In this document: in pieces, positions 1 to 10,704 of the stretch | Numbering within the stretch: position 1 is the stretch's first letter | Layout of the letters: every line of letters starts with the position of its first letter | DNA from: Lepiota brunneoincarnata | Lineage: Eukaryota > Basidiomycota > Agaricomycetes > Agaricales > Agaricaceae | DNA: 64,000 bases | Direction: 5' to 3' | Assembly (NCBI GenBank): GCA_023014365.1 | Contig: JAEBUN010000023.1 | Coordinates: 310,001-374,000, forward strand | Position numbers and translations under genes: made by a program | The notes under the pieces: model-generated | Database searches by the model: none | Told to the model about the DNA's origin: nothing | The model's input: the letters and a program-made list of their open reading frames with translations, nothing else

Positions 1-926
1 TCCCCCACCTATGAATGTATTTTTCCCTTCCTCCTGCTGCCATGGTACCAAACTAGTGCTGAAGTAGGAAACCATCTCACAATCTTAGCCTCATTGGACA
101 AAGACATGAAAAGGGCAACTGCAGAGCATTGTAAACGTGTAATGGCACTCCTACACTCCCCCACAAACCTGGTTGTATACTCAGATGGGTCACAACGATC
201 GCTACACAAGCACTTCCATCAGGTAGGAGCTGCAGCGGTGGGATACCACAATAACCTTGAATGCTTCACCCTAAAACTAGGGATGGGTGGGCTTACAGAG
301 GTCTATGATGTGGAACTCACTGGCCTTACTATGGGCCTACACTGGGCAATCAACTATGCACATGACCACCCCAATATCAGCCACATTAACATCTTCACTG
401 ACAACTCCTCTGCACTCACCACCATCTGCAACCCTAGACCACGCCAAGGCCAAATCATTGCCAATGGCTTCTACACTGCAGCACTCAAGTGGCTCGATAC
501 AGATCCAACACACAAACTCACCATTACATGGTGCCCAAGCCACCAGAACATCAGGGGAAATGAATGAGCAGACCGCCTGGCAAAAGAAGCAACACACCTA
601 CCCAGCTCTATAGACCCCTCCATAACATACTGCCTAAGACAGGTGAAGGAATGAACATGCAAAAATTGGACACATGAATGGAAAAACATCCCACAGTGAG
701 GACAATACAGTGCAGCAAACTGCATCCCCCCTTCCCTAACCCCCAACAAACACTTCTATGAACTGCAGAACAAATGCAAACTCTTTGGCCACCTCATTCA
801 ATGCTGCACAGGCCATGGGTACACTGGGGAATTCTACCATTGCTTTGTCCCATCAGAACCAACATCATGTCCATGTGGAGAGGAGCAACAGACACATGAA
901 CACATACTATGCAGTTGCCCACTATA
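1..926 (+). mobile_element. LINE (non-LTR retrotransposon) 3' ORF fragment, RNase H and zinc knuckle, decayed
   Basis: One frame is open from base 1 and encodes an RNase H domain: VVYSDGS near 166, DVELTGL near 307, FTDNSSA near 394, WCPSHQNIRGNE near 529. A C-terminal CPCGEEQQTHEHILCSCP zinc-knuckle-like segment follows, as in fungal LINE ORF2 proteins. The reading frame carries three stops, all TGA, at 565-567, 652-654 and 697-699. The first falls in the conserved GNE-x-ADRLAKEA motif where Arg is usual, and the third is a likely Trp position. The reverse transcriptase part would lie upstream of the window. The element resumes at 2535 after a Tc1 insertion. It is a dead copy. Confidence 0.8.
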
Positions 927-1137
927 CAGTGACCCACAAAACCGTTCCAATGTTTTGTACTTTTGACTTAAAGTAGTAATATCTCAGTAGATAAAATAGC
1001 CATATTTGTGAATATATTTATAAACATAGCCAAATATGTCATATCTGACTCTGCAAAGTTGCATCATGTAATACTTCCAAATTAGGCAATTATGAACTTT
1101 GTAATCATTTTAAGTCATTGGAACGCTTTTGTCAATG
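927..1137 (+). repeat. Tc1 left terminal inverted repeat (211 bp)
   Basis: Matches the reverse complement of 2322-2532 with scattered mismatches. The outer end contains ACAAAACCGTTCCAATG (about 936-952). A near copy in opposite orientation, CATTGGAACGCTTTTGT, lies at the inner end (about 1116-1132), so the repeat is itself bounded by an inverted pair. Confidence 0.9.
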
Positions 1138-1166
1138 ACATATTATACTAGGCTATCCTATTATTT

Positions 1167-2183
1167 CTAGTACTTAGAGTAGCCCCCCCTGGCTTTGAGT
1201 ACAGCTGCTACTCTTCTAGGCATACTTTCAATTAACTTCTGACACTCAGAAGCTGGAATAGCATCCCACTCCTTTTCTACCCTCTGCCACAACTCCTCCA
1301 TACCCTTGGGAGGAGATTCATACTCTCCCAACTTTCTCTTCACATATTCCCATAAGTGTTCAATGGGATTGAGGTCAGGTGACTGTGCTGGCCAGGTTAG
1401 GAGCCTAAAATGATTTTTTTGAAACCATTCTTTGGCCAGTGTACTCTTGTGTTTGGGGTCATTATCTTGCTGAAAGATAATATCTCGGGGTTTAAGCTTG
1501 TACCACCGGAGACTCTTCTTCAAATCTTCCTCCAAAATTTGCACAAACAACTCTGCATCTATCCTTCCATCAATCCTCACTGCATAGCCTGGGCCATCCC
1601 ACAGCATACAGCCCCAAACCATCACTGATCCTCCTCCATACTTCAGAGTTCCCTTGACCAATCTTTCACTAAGCCCCTCTCCCTTCTTTTTCCATCCCCA
1701 CTTCCTCCCATCTGACCCCAAATGATTAATTTTGGTCTCATCAGACCATACAACCAGCTTCCAGTCCTCCATAGTCCAATGCTGGTGTGTTAGAGCAAAA
1801 TCCAGCCTAGCCCTCCTATGCTTGTCAGAGAGTAAAGGCTTTTTTTGCTTGACTACAGCCTTCATTCCTGCCTGTTTGAGATGCCTTGCTACAGGCTGTG
1901 AAGAGACTGATGTCCCAATGATGGGAGCAAGAGATTTGGCTATATCTACAGCAGTTTCAGCCTTGCCAGCAGAGATAAGATGGATAGCATGCCGAATATT
2001 AGTGGTAGAGAGTTTTGAAGGATGTCCTCCAAGTGATTTAGTAAGGCTGGAACAATTTTTAGAGGCTAGCCTGGATATGGTACTGCGCCCAACACCAGTA
2101 ATTGCCTCAATTTTAGTATAGGAATGATGAGAATTTAGCAAAGAGAGGATGGTTTGCTTTAGAGTAGAAGATAATGGCTTCAT
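1167..2183 (-). CDS. Tc1-family transposase, DD34E, intact
   Basis: A 338-residue protein. The N-terminal part has helix-turn-helix character (SYTKIEAITGVGRSTISRLA, about residues 21-40), followed by a paired-like DNA-binding region. The catalytic core shows WSDETKI (first Asp, about residue 146), FQQDNDPKH (second Asp) and PIEHLWEYVK (Glu). Exactly 34 residues separate the second Asp from Glu, the Tc1 signature. It cuts and rejoins DNA at the inverted repeats and inserts at TA. There is no frameshift or internal stop over the full expected length. The gene lies wholly between the two inverted repeats. Confidence 0.95.
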   Translation of the reverse strand: MKPLSSTLKQTILSLLNSHHSYTKIEAITGVGRSTISRLASKNCSSLTKSLGGHPSKLSTTNIRHAIHLISAGKAETAVDIAKSLAPIIGTSVSSQPVARHLKQAGMKAVVKQKKPLLSDKHRRARLDFALTHQHWTMEDWKLVVWSDETKINHLGSDGRKWGWKKKGEGLSERLVKGTLKYGGGSVMVWGCMLWDGPGYAVRIDGRIDAELFVQILEEDLKKSLRWYKLKPRDIIFQQDNDPKHKSTLAKEWFQKNHFRLLTWPAQSPDLNPIEHLWEYVKRKLGEYESPPKGMEELWQRVEKEWDAIPASECQKLIESMPRRVAAVLKARGGYSKY

Positions 2184-2321
2184 GGTAGGTAGGGGGGTTG
2201 AGAATGATGGGACATGGCTGTCAGCACATCTATTTATATGTCAAAGACATGTGGTCACATGATCTTGTTGATTGACAATCAACGGAGTCATGTGATTGCT
2301 TGGATTAGTATTAAAAATTAC

Positions 2322-2532
2322 CATTGACAAAACTGTTCCAATGACTTAAAATGCTTACAAAATTCATAATTGCCTCATTTAGAAGTATTACATAACGCGA
2401 CTTTGCAGGGTCAGATATGACATATTTGGCTATGTTTTTAAATATATTCACAAATTTAGCTATTTTATTTACTGAGCTATTACTACTTTAAGTCAAAAGT
2501 ACAAAACATTGGAACAGTTTTGTGGGTCACTG
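2322..2532 (-). repeat. Tc1 right terminal inverted repeat (211 bp)
   Basis: Reverse complement partner of 927-1137 and the same length. It carries the same pair of oppositely oriented ACAAAAC-type motifs at its outer and inner ends and is followed by the TA target duplication. Confidence 0.9.
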
Positions 2533-2534
2533 TA

Positions 2535-3046
2535 CAAACAACATCACTACATCCTGAAAGAGGTCTCTGAAAGACTATACCTCCCAGACATCCTAGGCAC
2601 TAGGGATGGCATAATGGCACTAGCAACTTTTCTGGAAAAATCAGGGGCATACACAAAATCTGGCAAAGGGCCTCCCCAATGATGCCACCCTGACATTAAT
2701 GACATCCCTCATGACAACCAAACCACAGGGGAAAGGGAACTGGATGGGCTACATCACAACTAGCCACACACATCATCTGGATCTCACTTATTTCACCTCA
2801 TTCCAATTTTTAATTTTATTAGTTTCTCAACTTCATGCCGACTTTTGTTACAAACACCGCCCCACCATCATGTAGAGTACACCACACTATTAGAAACCTC
2901 CACATTTTTTTCAGACCTTTACCCATGTAGATATTCCACCTCTCGAGGGGGTCCATCTGTTAATACAGTGGGCTCACCATGTCTTAGCACTAGTCTGCTT
3001 GTTGCGGTATATAAATGCAGAGTCCAAAAAAAAAAAAAAAAAAAAC
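2535..3046 (+). mobile_element. LINE 3' end with poly-A tail
   Basis: Continues the fragment interrupted at 926. Translation gives a C-terminal segment of the type ILGTRDGIMALATFLEKSGA (about 2590-2650), the usual end of fungal LINE ORF2. A 3' untranslated stretch follows, then a run of about 19 A at 3027-3046. The poly-A end marks the original LINE insertion point, about 300 bp upstream of F-box/LRR gene A. The homologous flank of copy B (from 21716) lacks the LINE. Confidence 0.75.
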
Positions 3047-3353
3047 AGGGTACACGTGATGCGATACCCGAGTCACCTCTGTAACGTGATGCTATTCCAT
3101 TCTCATCTTTATCATATCTCGCCTACAGTAACAAACAAAAAAAAACTCAGTAGATAAGAGGCCCCCATGGCCAACACAATGTTTGAGACTCCTGCCCAAC
3201 AACGACTGTTATCAACCATCAGCTCTCATCAACACTTAGGCCTCCAGTGACGCGATCTCGACTTGCCTTGCTCGACGTTACCGTGGTCAGTTTTCACCAC
3301 AGGTCTCACCCGCCGCAATCTCGCCTCACCCAAAAATACGTTCGTTGAATCAA

Positions 3354-5335
3354 ATGTCTCGAGTAGACGCTAACTACGATATCTGGCATGAAGTACTCGA
3401 TTATTTTCGATATGATACCTCATGTAGTTGCCGGGAAGAAGAAGTACGTGAACGAAGGAGGGCCATACTCAAGATAGCATTGGTCTCTCGATCGTTGGCA
3501 GCGATTGCGCTTGATGTGTTTTGGGAAGGAATGATATCATTAAAACCTGTAGTCCATGTTATCAACTCCTTCTCATCGTCACAGGAAGACACATTTCTCA
3601 AATATGTGGAGAAGGTAGAGGATGATGACGGCCGGGTCAGCGAGGGACACTGGGTGCATTTCCTCGTTCTTGCTGCATTTTCCTAGCTTACCATACACAT
3701 CTACAGGAGATTCAGAAACCAATAAATGATACAGTGCGGCTCCGCGTACGAGAATACCTCGGTCGGATACGGAATCTCCGCACCACAATATTCGATGAGG
3801 TGGAGACTCCCCTATGGGGCACGCTTGTCACATGTCTCGGGCTCAACGACAACTCATCTCTCCTCCCCAATTTGCGGGAGCTACATTTGTCTTGCGATAG
3901 GACATCCCCCTTCCACATATCTGATCTAGCTCCCATGTCCCCCACCCTGACAATTCTCACAATAACCGATCAGCTCTCCGACGCTACACAGGCCCTGGCG
4001 CTAGTCAAACTGCTCAAGGGCCGGGGATGTGGGATGGAGAGTATCGACTATGTGGGGAACTCCTCACCGGACCTCCTCCCTACCTTGCTGTCTTTCAAGG
4101 GCTTAAAGCGCCTGTTTATAAATTATAACCAACGTCACCGCCTTCAGCGAGACAGTCCTGTCCCCGTTTGCGAGCTCCTGGAACAGCTCGTTTCTCTGAA
4201 ATGGCTCGGGATTGATCTCAGGATATTCCCCAAATGCAAAACGATGTTGTCATCCCCGATCCATCACTTTGCCCTGGAAGAGCTACATCTGGAGGGAGAT
4301 TCCGGGGACTTGCAGGACTTTCTGTTGAACCAACTGACATCATCCTCCCTTCATACCCTGTCGCTGAAGGTTTGGAGTCATTACAGTTTTTCATGGAAAA
4401 GTTTGTGCGAACAATCTGCTTCGAGCTTCCCGTTTCTTCGCTGTTTCTCCCTCGGATCAACGAGTTTCTGTGCTGCCCCCTTGTCATTGCAGGACCTCTC
4501 CGCAATCCTACTGAAACCACTCAGAAAGCTTGAGCTATCCGGTCTACCCCATCAATTGACTACAGACGATCTTATCACGATGTTGAAGATGTTGCCCGAC
4601 CTCCGATGCCTGATGATCACCTATGGGTGGATCTTTAGTTGGACTTCCGAGTGGGAGGAGGAAGGGGAGGAGGACCAGGAGGACCAGGAGGAAGATGAGG
4701 AGGAGGAGGAGGACCAGGAGGAGGACCAGGAGGAGGACCAGGAGGACCAGGAGGAAGATGAGGTGGTGGTGGAGGACCAGGAGGAGGACCAGGAGGACCA
4801 GGAGGAGGTGGAGGAGGAGGAAGATGAGGACGAGGTGGACGACGAGGAGGAGGTGGAGGAGGAGGAGGTGGACGACGAGGTGGACGACGAGGAGGAGGTG
4901 GAGGAGGACGAGGAGGAGGACGAGGAGGAGGCAGAGGAGGACGAGGAGGAGGCGGAGGAGGATGAGGAGGAAGACGAGGAGCAGGAAGATGAGGAGCAGG
5001 AACAGGAGCAAGAGGAGCAGGAAAGGGTCGGGAACGGAGCGGTCTTCGACGCTTCCGTACTGATACCCTTGTCCCAACAACCTCATTTATACCACCTCAG
5101 ACTTTGTTTGGACTTCAAAACCCTTCTCACCCCCCTATCTGATGCTATACCACAGTCGAAGAGCGCGCTGGAAGAACTCCATGTCATGCAACCTGTGAAC
5201 CTTCCCTTAACGCGAGAAGAGAGGTTCATACTAGCCAAAAATCTTCGCATTCTGTTTCCAAGGCTACGGGATATCAAATCCCCTTCCGATCCACAAAAAA
5301 TGGACGACCTACGGGAAATTATTCATAGCATTTGA
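3354..5335 (+). CDS. F-box/LRR protein, copy A, intact, with long acidic tract
   Basis: Two exons, 3354-3635 and 3707-5335, with a 71-nt phase-0 intron, encode about 636 residues. The start is the ATG at 3354; upstream frame-compatible codons are not ATG. The N-terminus (DIWHEVLDYF, then LVSRSLAAIALDVFW) is F-box-like. The rest is leucine-rich with LRR spacing (LLPNLRELHL, LKWLGIDLRIF, SSSLHTLSLKV, LRCLMITYG). About 130 residues of nearly pure Glu/Asp/Gln split the LRR region. By family the protein may recruit substrates to an SCF ubiquitin ligase; the substrate is unknown. It is the only one of six copies here without a frameshift. An alternative in-frame donor (GTAGAG, 21 nt earlier) is possible. 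Confidence 0.82.
4656..5036 (+). repeat. Purine-rich GAG/GAC/CAG codon expansion in F-box/LRR A
   Basis: About 380 bp of imperfect GAGGAGGAC/CAGGAGGAC triplet units. The sense frame gives a Glu/Asp/Gln tract; other frames are Arg-rich, and the antisense frame is Leu/Val-rich. Those other open frames are by-products. The same position in copy B holds a different, shorter expansion (23301-23495). Copies C-F have only 6-12 acidic residues there. Confidence 0.85.
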
Positions 5336-5499
5336 TACGTGAATAAGAGTTGCCAGTGGTTGTTAATTATCTTTCATCGGATTGTTATAATTCCAACACA
5401 TGTCAACAAGCCCACCGTACTGCCACATATGCGCGAAGAGCTTGAAATGAATCAGGTCGATTCGGCTAAGGAGGAATGCCAAAGAGATCAAGGGAGGGC

Positions 5500-5757
5500 T
5501 CGTTGGAAATGATGGGAGCGCAGGGGCGCCAGGGTTTGAGCTTCGGTACTTGTCGGATATGTAGCTGTGGGGTCAAAAGATCGAACTGGACACGGCACAT
5601 CTCACCTGACCCTCCGAATAAATCGATGTGATATTCAAACATGACAATAAACTTGGGTTGGATCTCGGCCAACATTTAGTCGCCAGCGTGATCTGGGTAC
5701 GAGCGGATAATCTCTGTTTGTTCAATGGGCGCAAGCAGGTCAGGGCTCATCTGCACA
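5500..5757 (-). pseudogene. RAD1/XPF endonuclease remnant (downstream of copy A)
   Basis: The minus strand reads MLAEIQPKFIVMFE, which resembles the core of RAD1/XPF nucleotide-excision-repair nucleases where P-x-F-I-V-M-F-E is followed by I-R-R-x-E-x-Y-R. An IRRV-like and a YRSSNPG-like stretch can be read further on in shifted frames around a possible relic intron. Only some 75 codons remain. The block also occurs after copy B at 23985-24225. It appears to travel passively with the F-box/LRR unit. The family call rests on a short stretch. Confidence 0.5.
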
Positions 5758-5759
5758 CA

Positions 5760-6114
5760 ACGCCTTGGCATGTAATCAATCGCCCACCATCTGTGTGATA
5801 CCTTTCATTATATTCTTGTTTGATTCCCGCATGCCACCGCCGCCGCGCCCACAAGGTCATCAGCTCCGGCGCAATTATTATGTAGACCATCGTCAGGACG
5901 TGGCGACGAAATCGGGCCCATCCAGATTCTTTGGTTCCCAGGATATTAGGGTGGATCGCCACCCACGTACATCCAAACACCGTAATCAAGCAACTGTAGA
6001 TTATATCTTTCAAGTCGCGTCTGCGGAAGTGGTCAGATAGCTATCGCACGATGACATCAACTGCAGTATCGTGAGGGAGGGTCGTAGGAAAGCCAGTAAG
6101 AGGAGGATGATCAT
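5760..6114 (-). pseudogene. Family M multipass membrane protein, copy 1 left (5' exon only)
   Basis: The coding strand starts at the ATG ending at 6114 (MIILLLLAFL signal-like start). It keeps the family block DIIYSCLITVFGCTWVAIHPN and ESGWARFRRHVLTMVY. Relative to its partner at 60717 it has lost about 20 bp after the signal peptide and gained an in-frame TAG. It stops at the duplication boundary near 5760, where sequence switches to the flank of F-box/LRR A. Only the first exon is represented, so it cannot encode a full protein. Confidence 0.75.
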
Positions 6115-7608
6115 TAGAGAGAAAGAGGGATATACCCACAGCTGGACAGGCTGCAATATAAGGGACACTGCACTCCTGCGGATCAGTCAAAACATTTCGA
6201 CTCAAGTTGGAAACCTGTAACTGCGCACAGTGTTGTGCGACAGTGAACTTATTAATGCACACCTTCTGATCTCCGTATTCCCGTGACAATCATGGAGTCC
6301 TACAGCTTTATTCGCCGGGGTTTCTTCAGTTCAGCCAAAGTAGCGCGCACGTTTGTGCAGTCGACTATTTTAGGACACACACGTTCAAGTGTGTCGTCGA
6401 TTACTTTGTTCTGACATGGGAATAACATAACCGAGAATAGCAACACAAGGAATCAACATCATCCAGGCTTGAACGCCGAATTACTAGTTATGAGTTAGGG
6501 GGAAATGCCAACCTTGGGGAATCATAATTATTACTTCCCACAGATGAACGATGAACCGTCTTCCCCCCCCTGGCTTCACACATAATGTCAAATAGCGATC
6601 CCGATTGTCCCTGCCTGTCTCTTCGGACGGTCTCTGAGCGCAGCCCTTTATAACGGGCATAATCGCTTAGCAACGGTAGCCGTGAAAGTAATCCTTTTTG
6701 CAAGCTTCAGGAACGTGGAGTCCTGAGAGGGTATCTCAGTAAGGCGCACCATGCCCCTCAACTTACCAGTTCACCATGGTCATCTAGATCCCAGGCCGTC
6801 ACCATCCTGACTCTGTCCGGCTCAGAAACTCTCACCGTGCTGTTCGATATCTATCTGAGATGTGCTGAGCATAGGTGCAAAAGGGTGAACGAGTAAAACC
6901 AAGGTGAACGTGCGTGTTTTTTCACAACAAGGTCTTTTGAACTCTAAAGCGGCAGAGGAACGTTCACCTCAAACCATGCCAAGACATCAAAGGCTATCTA
7001 GAATATGCGACGTGACTCACGCCTATGGGCCATGAGGCAGTGTCCACCACACAAGGTTTCCACCAACCCTGTCCGCGTTGCGGAAACATTGCTGTGCTCG
7101 ATCGGTTGCTGTACATTGGGCCAAGTTGGCAGGCCACTGAAAGAGTCGTATAGCTCGGTTTTCCATGGTTATCAAGATCTCTAATGTCATCGGACGTTAG
7201 GCGTCCCGTGATATGATGCAAAACACACAGCATTGAGCGGCTTCAAGAGACCAGGACGCCAAAGTTGGTTTCTCGGATACACGATTAACATCAATGAAGC
7301 TCCTTCTGGATATTGGGGGGGGATTCGTATAGCAGAGGTGGTGGGTCAAGGTATGTTTAGATTTCGTGTGAGGGACAGAGTAAAAGGGCATAGGGATCGG
7401 TGGATACGAGTAGCATAGGACAAACGCGAGTATCAGAAGCTTCGTTGAGGAAAATATTAATCGGAAGGGGTGGCCAGCAAGTAAATTCACCTAATACACC
7501 TTGCGTCTAATAACAGAACTTGGAACAAAGGTGAAGACAATGGGGGGGCGGACAGACATGGAATAAGCAATATCAACGGGACAATCCCATATTCCTACTT
7601 TGCCTCTA
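6115..7608. other. Gene-free stretch, mirrored at 59212-60716, with a near-identical core
   Basis: No convincing gene. The segment about 6281-6700 matches the reverse complement of about 60122-60560 almost perfectly. Sequence on either side (6700-7000) differs at roughly 7 percent. The core includes a hairpin near 6361-6402 (stem GACACAC/GTGTGTC extended by TCGAC/GTCGA). A 71-codon open frame in the core starts with TTG, so coding is unlikely. Confidence 0.6.
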
Positions 7609-9824
7609 TCAGACTGGGCAATTTTCTGAGAAACCGTCTTTCTCTCCAGGGAGCTCTGAGGGGGTGGAAGTAGGGATCCTTTACCTTTTCAACTTCATGC
7701 GAGGACGGTGTTCTTCTCGGTGGTCGAAATAAACGAGATCTGGATGAGTCTGAATATCATCAGGGAGCTGTCGCAGCTGATCCCAAATCTGCTGACACAA
7801 GAGTGGAAGTGGGTTCGCCGATGTCGCTGGATTGACACACTTGTCACCGCCGGCGCTAGTCGGGAGTCTTTAGGATCTCGGTCAGCGTGCTGTACCCAAA
7901 TACTGCGATTCTCTGTGAAATTTTTAGTCTCCATCCCACCATTCGAGGCAGCTAATTTTGAGAGGTGCTTTTCCGCCATCACTAATACCCGCTTGAACCT
8001 ATCTTCCGTGGACAGTTCACCTTGGCTCTGGTTCAATTCGTCATTTCCAATAGCAGTCAGGACCAATATAGCGCCCTTGATGTCCTCATGCTTGTGTTGT
8101 CCTGTACCGATAAGACGGCTAGCACAGGCGAGGAACTGGGTCCGAAGTTCTGCGTTTTTATTATTAGACTGCCAAGTTCAAGAGCAACTGTGGCTATCGT
8201 GGTGGACTCACCAAGTAACAGTCCTTGGGCGTCCCGAGGGTTCTGATTTGGACACTTGATTGATTTTCCTATCTGCTTGCTCGGTATCCGCTTAGGTCGA
8301 GATCCCGAGACGAGATTTTGATACGAACGTAGAGCTCTACACGATGGGGTAAAAACATACGATGGAGTTTCTGGTTGTGTGCTATAAAATGTTGGAGTGC
8401 GTGGGCATTGAGGAAATCCTTCCTGAGATGCTCGAGGTGGGGATTGGGGGGAAGGGGCCTCCTTCCCCCTTCGCTTTTCTTGCCTGCCAGAGTCGAGGAT
8501 GGTGTTCCGGCTTTCAACAGATTCTTCTCGGCTCTGGTAAACTCTTTTCGGAAGAGTTGCTCAAAAATCTCGAGCTCCACGGACGTCTCGTGGAATTCCT
8601 GAAGACAAGTGTGTACGATGTGCACGGCATGTGGGTGAAAAACCAGCGTCTCCATGGCCGAGGCAAAGCCACGGACAAGGTAATACGAATACTTCGACGA
8701 GCCGGTTTTGGACTGAAGGCCCCAGCGCTCGCGTTGCTTCTTCCATAGCTCGTCGTACTCCTGTCACAGAAAGTCCGTAAGGAGGCTGCACTGATGATTT
8801 TGCCACTTGGACATCCTGCCCTTGAGAGCAGGTATCAAGCTGAAGGGAAAAGTTATGACAACGGCCAAAAGTATGCAAACGCAATGTGTGACCCAGGATA
8901 TCATGGGCACTGGGAAATAGCCAAAGTTCGTGGAACGATCCGGCCTGCCAATGATTGCAGGAGCGGCATTATGGTTGTCAGAGTGAGCAAGAGCACTGAA
9001 ACCCCGCTCACAATGGCAACTGGTAGGGCGACTCTGTGACTTACTGCCCAGAGGAGGCAAAGCAAGCCGATGGTGAATAGGACAATTGCCCCTTGAACGG
9101 CCAACAAGAGAATCGCTGGAACCCTAGGAACCCCCCAGCCCATCAAACCTTCGTATCGTAGCTGGCGGAGCGCAAGGCCATCGTCATGGGGTTTATGTTT
9201 CATGTCTGCGCGTCGAAATGCAGAGAGCCATTGCAAACACAGGGTCCCGACGACGACAGCGGATACTAGATAGACTCAAAGTCATGCTCAAAAACCATAA
9301 TCGGTTGACAACAATATCATGGTTGGCGGGCACGAATTGTTGGCGTGGCTGGGCAGTTCCTTGAGCGCTAGTATTATTCAGCAATCGCACGACCTGACTG
9401 AGGAGGCTAATCATTGTATCCTCCTTATCTTCCTTGAGCCATTTGAATGACTCGATGCTGAATGTAGTGACAATGGCCAAGAATAAACTGGCCTTGAGAG
9501 TCCGGATGTACATGAGATCTAATGCCCCAGACCGAAGTGCAGATCTACTGACCACAACTAGGAGGTACGAAATCTCGTCATTGAGGCTTTTATACGGGTC
9601 TTTATCGCTCTTGTCAACTATGTCGTAGCATCTCTCCCACGGGTCTTTCGGGGGAAGAGGTTAATAGGATATCGATATGGCCCCTGTTCGCATGTCTATG
9701 CGCCCTGGAAATTACCACTTGTCAGTTGGAAAAAGGGCGCACAAGGGAGACGTGGTGCGTGGCGCACTTTCGTTGGTTGTTGCTGTCGCTTTGTTTTCAC
9801 TTTCTCGTGATCGTAGAGTACATC
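7609..9824 (-). pseudogene. DUF6535 membrane protein, left copy, broken
   Basis: Homologous on the minus strand to the DUF6535 gene at 56959-59211. Recognisable blocks include IESFKWL, LWFLSMTLSLS, LRQLRYEGLMGWGVP and the AIVLFTIGL membrane segment. Against the right copy it carries a 7-bp insertion near 9270 and a 10-bp deletion near 8907. It also has TGG changed to TGA near 8763, a one-base deletion near 7861 and a TAA near 7682. The protein cannot be made. The 5' boundary 9824 is the exon start inferred from the CAG|GATG acceptor shared by both copies. Confidence 0.85.
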
Positions 9825-10704
9825 CTGGTAACAATCATTAGAAAGATCCTTCGAGGTGGAGAGGAATCATGATGGTCAAAAACGAACTTGGTGTGTTTCC
9901 CACTGGTCTGCTCGGGACTTCTTATCCCCTCCGATTCTGAACTAACGTCCCCAGATGAGATCCAAGGGCTATACGAAAGACAGGCATTGTTCAAGCAACC
10001 CACCAGCTTGTTGATGATGGCCATGGGGCAGTGGTACGAAAGGGTACCGAACAGGGTGATGGGCAAAACAGGTTCATTATAGAATCGTGCGAAGTCGTCC
10101 TCGTTGCAGCGGTTCGAGATCGAAGTAAGATGGTGGGAGAGTTAAACAAGCGTCAGGGGCTTCGTTTCTGTGAATAGCGCCCCTAGCTTGACACGGACAT
10201 AGGCCTTCGGCTTGTTGTTTCCATTTGAATGAAAGGACAATAGGTGATCTTTGTAGACAGGAATTCCTTATTATAGATATGAGTTGGACCAGGAGACCCA
10301 GTTTGACGAACAGGAGGAACAATTCTAGCGCACGAACTAGCGCCCAGAAATGTAACACGGTTGCCTCGGCTCGGTTAAACCACGAGTGGCAGATTATCAA
10401 GCTTACCTCGAGTGTGACTTGCAACCTTTGTCCGGCGGTTCATGCCTCGACTCCGATATCAGTGGCTGTTATTCAGGGGACAGGACAAAAAAGGATTCTA
10501 AGCCGGTCGTAATAGCCTTGAATGTGGCTTTACGAGCGGCTGGCGTGCACCCCATCACCTCAAAACCGACTTATTACGTCCCTGTTGTACAACAACAAGA
10601 TGTGAGCTTCATTCGTCTGACATGGACTTCCCTGATCATCTGCACCACTCGTTTCACCAATCCTTCATGAAAATGATACAGGATGTAGATCACAGTGATG
10701 ATCC
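9825..10704. other. Duplicated stretch of unknown content between DUF6535 and family M copy 2
   Basis: Occurs three times: here (minus sense), at 56096-56958, and partly at 52055-52425. An open frame on the minus strand (MAIINKLVG, then LSYSPWISSGD) is kept in all three. It continues into GIRSPEQTSGK and FDHHDSSPP just upstream of the DUF6535 exon, so part may be a first exon of that gene. No family is recognised and no ATG is obvious. Confidence 0.4.

Larger units (their letters stand above)
927..2532 (-). mobile_element. Complete Tc1/mariner DNA transposon inserted in the LINE
   Basis: The element begins CAGTGACCC and ends GGGTCACTG, and is flanked by the TA duplications 925-926 and 2533-2534 expected for this superfamily. 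It is 1606 bp long with 211-bp terminal inverted repeats and one uninterrupted transposase gene on the minus strand. LINE coding sequence continues on both sides, so the insertion is nested and younger than the LINE. All parts needed for mobility appear present. Activity cannot be judged from sequence. Confidence 0.93.

Noticed and set aside
4544..5086. 180-codon Leu/Val-rich minus-strand open frame and 146-codon Arg-rich plus-strand frame
   Set aside because: Both are frame shadows of the purine triplet expansion in F-box/LRR A.
6488..6703. 71-codon open frame conserved between the arms as a small protein
   Set aside because: It starts with TTG, and its conservation is explained by near-identity of the whole non-coding block.
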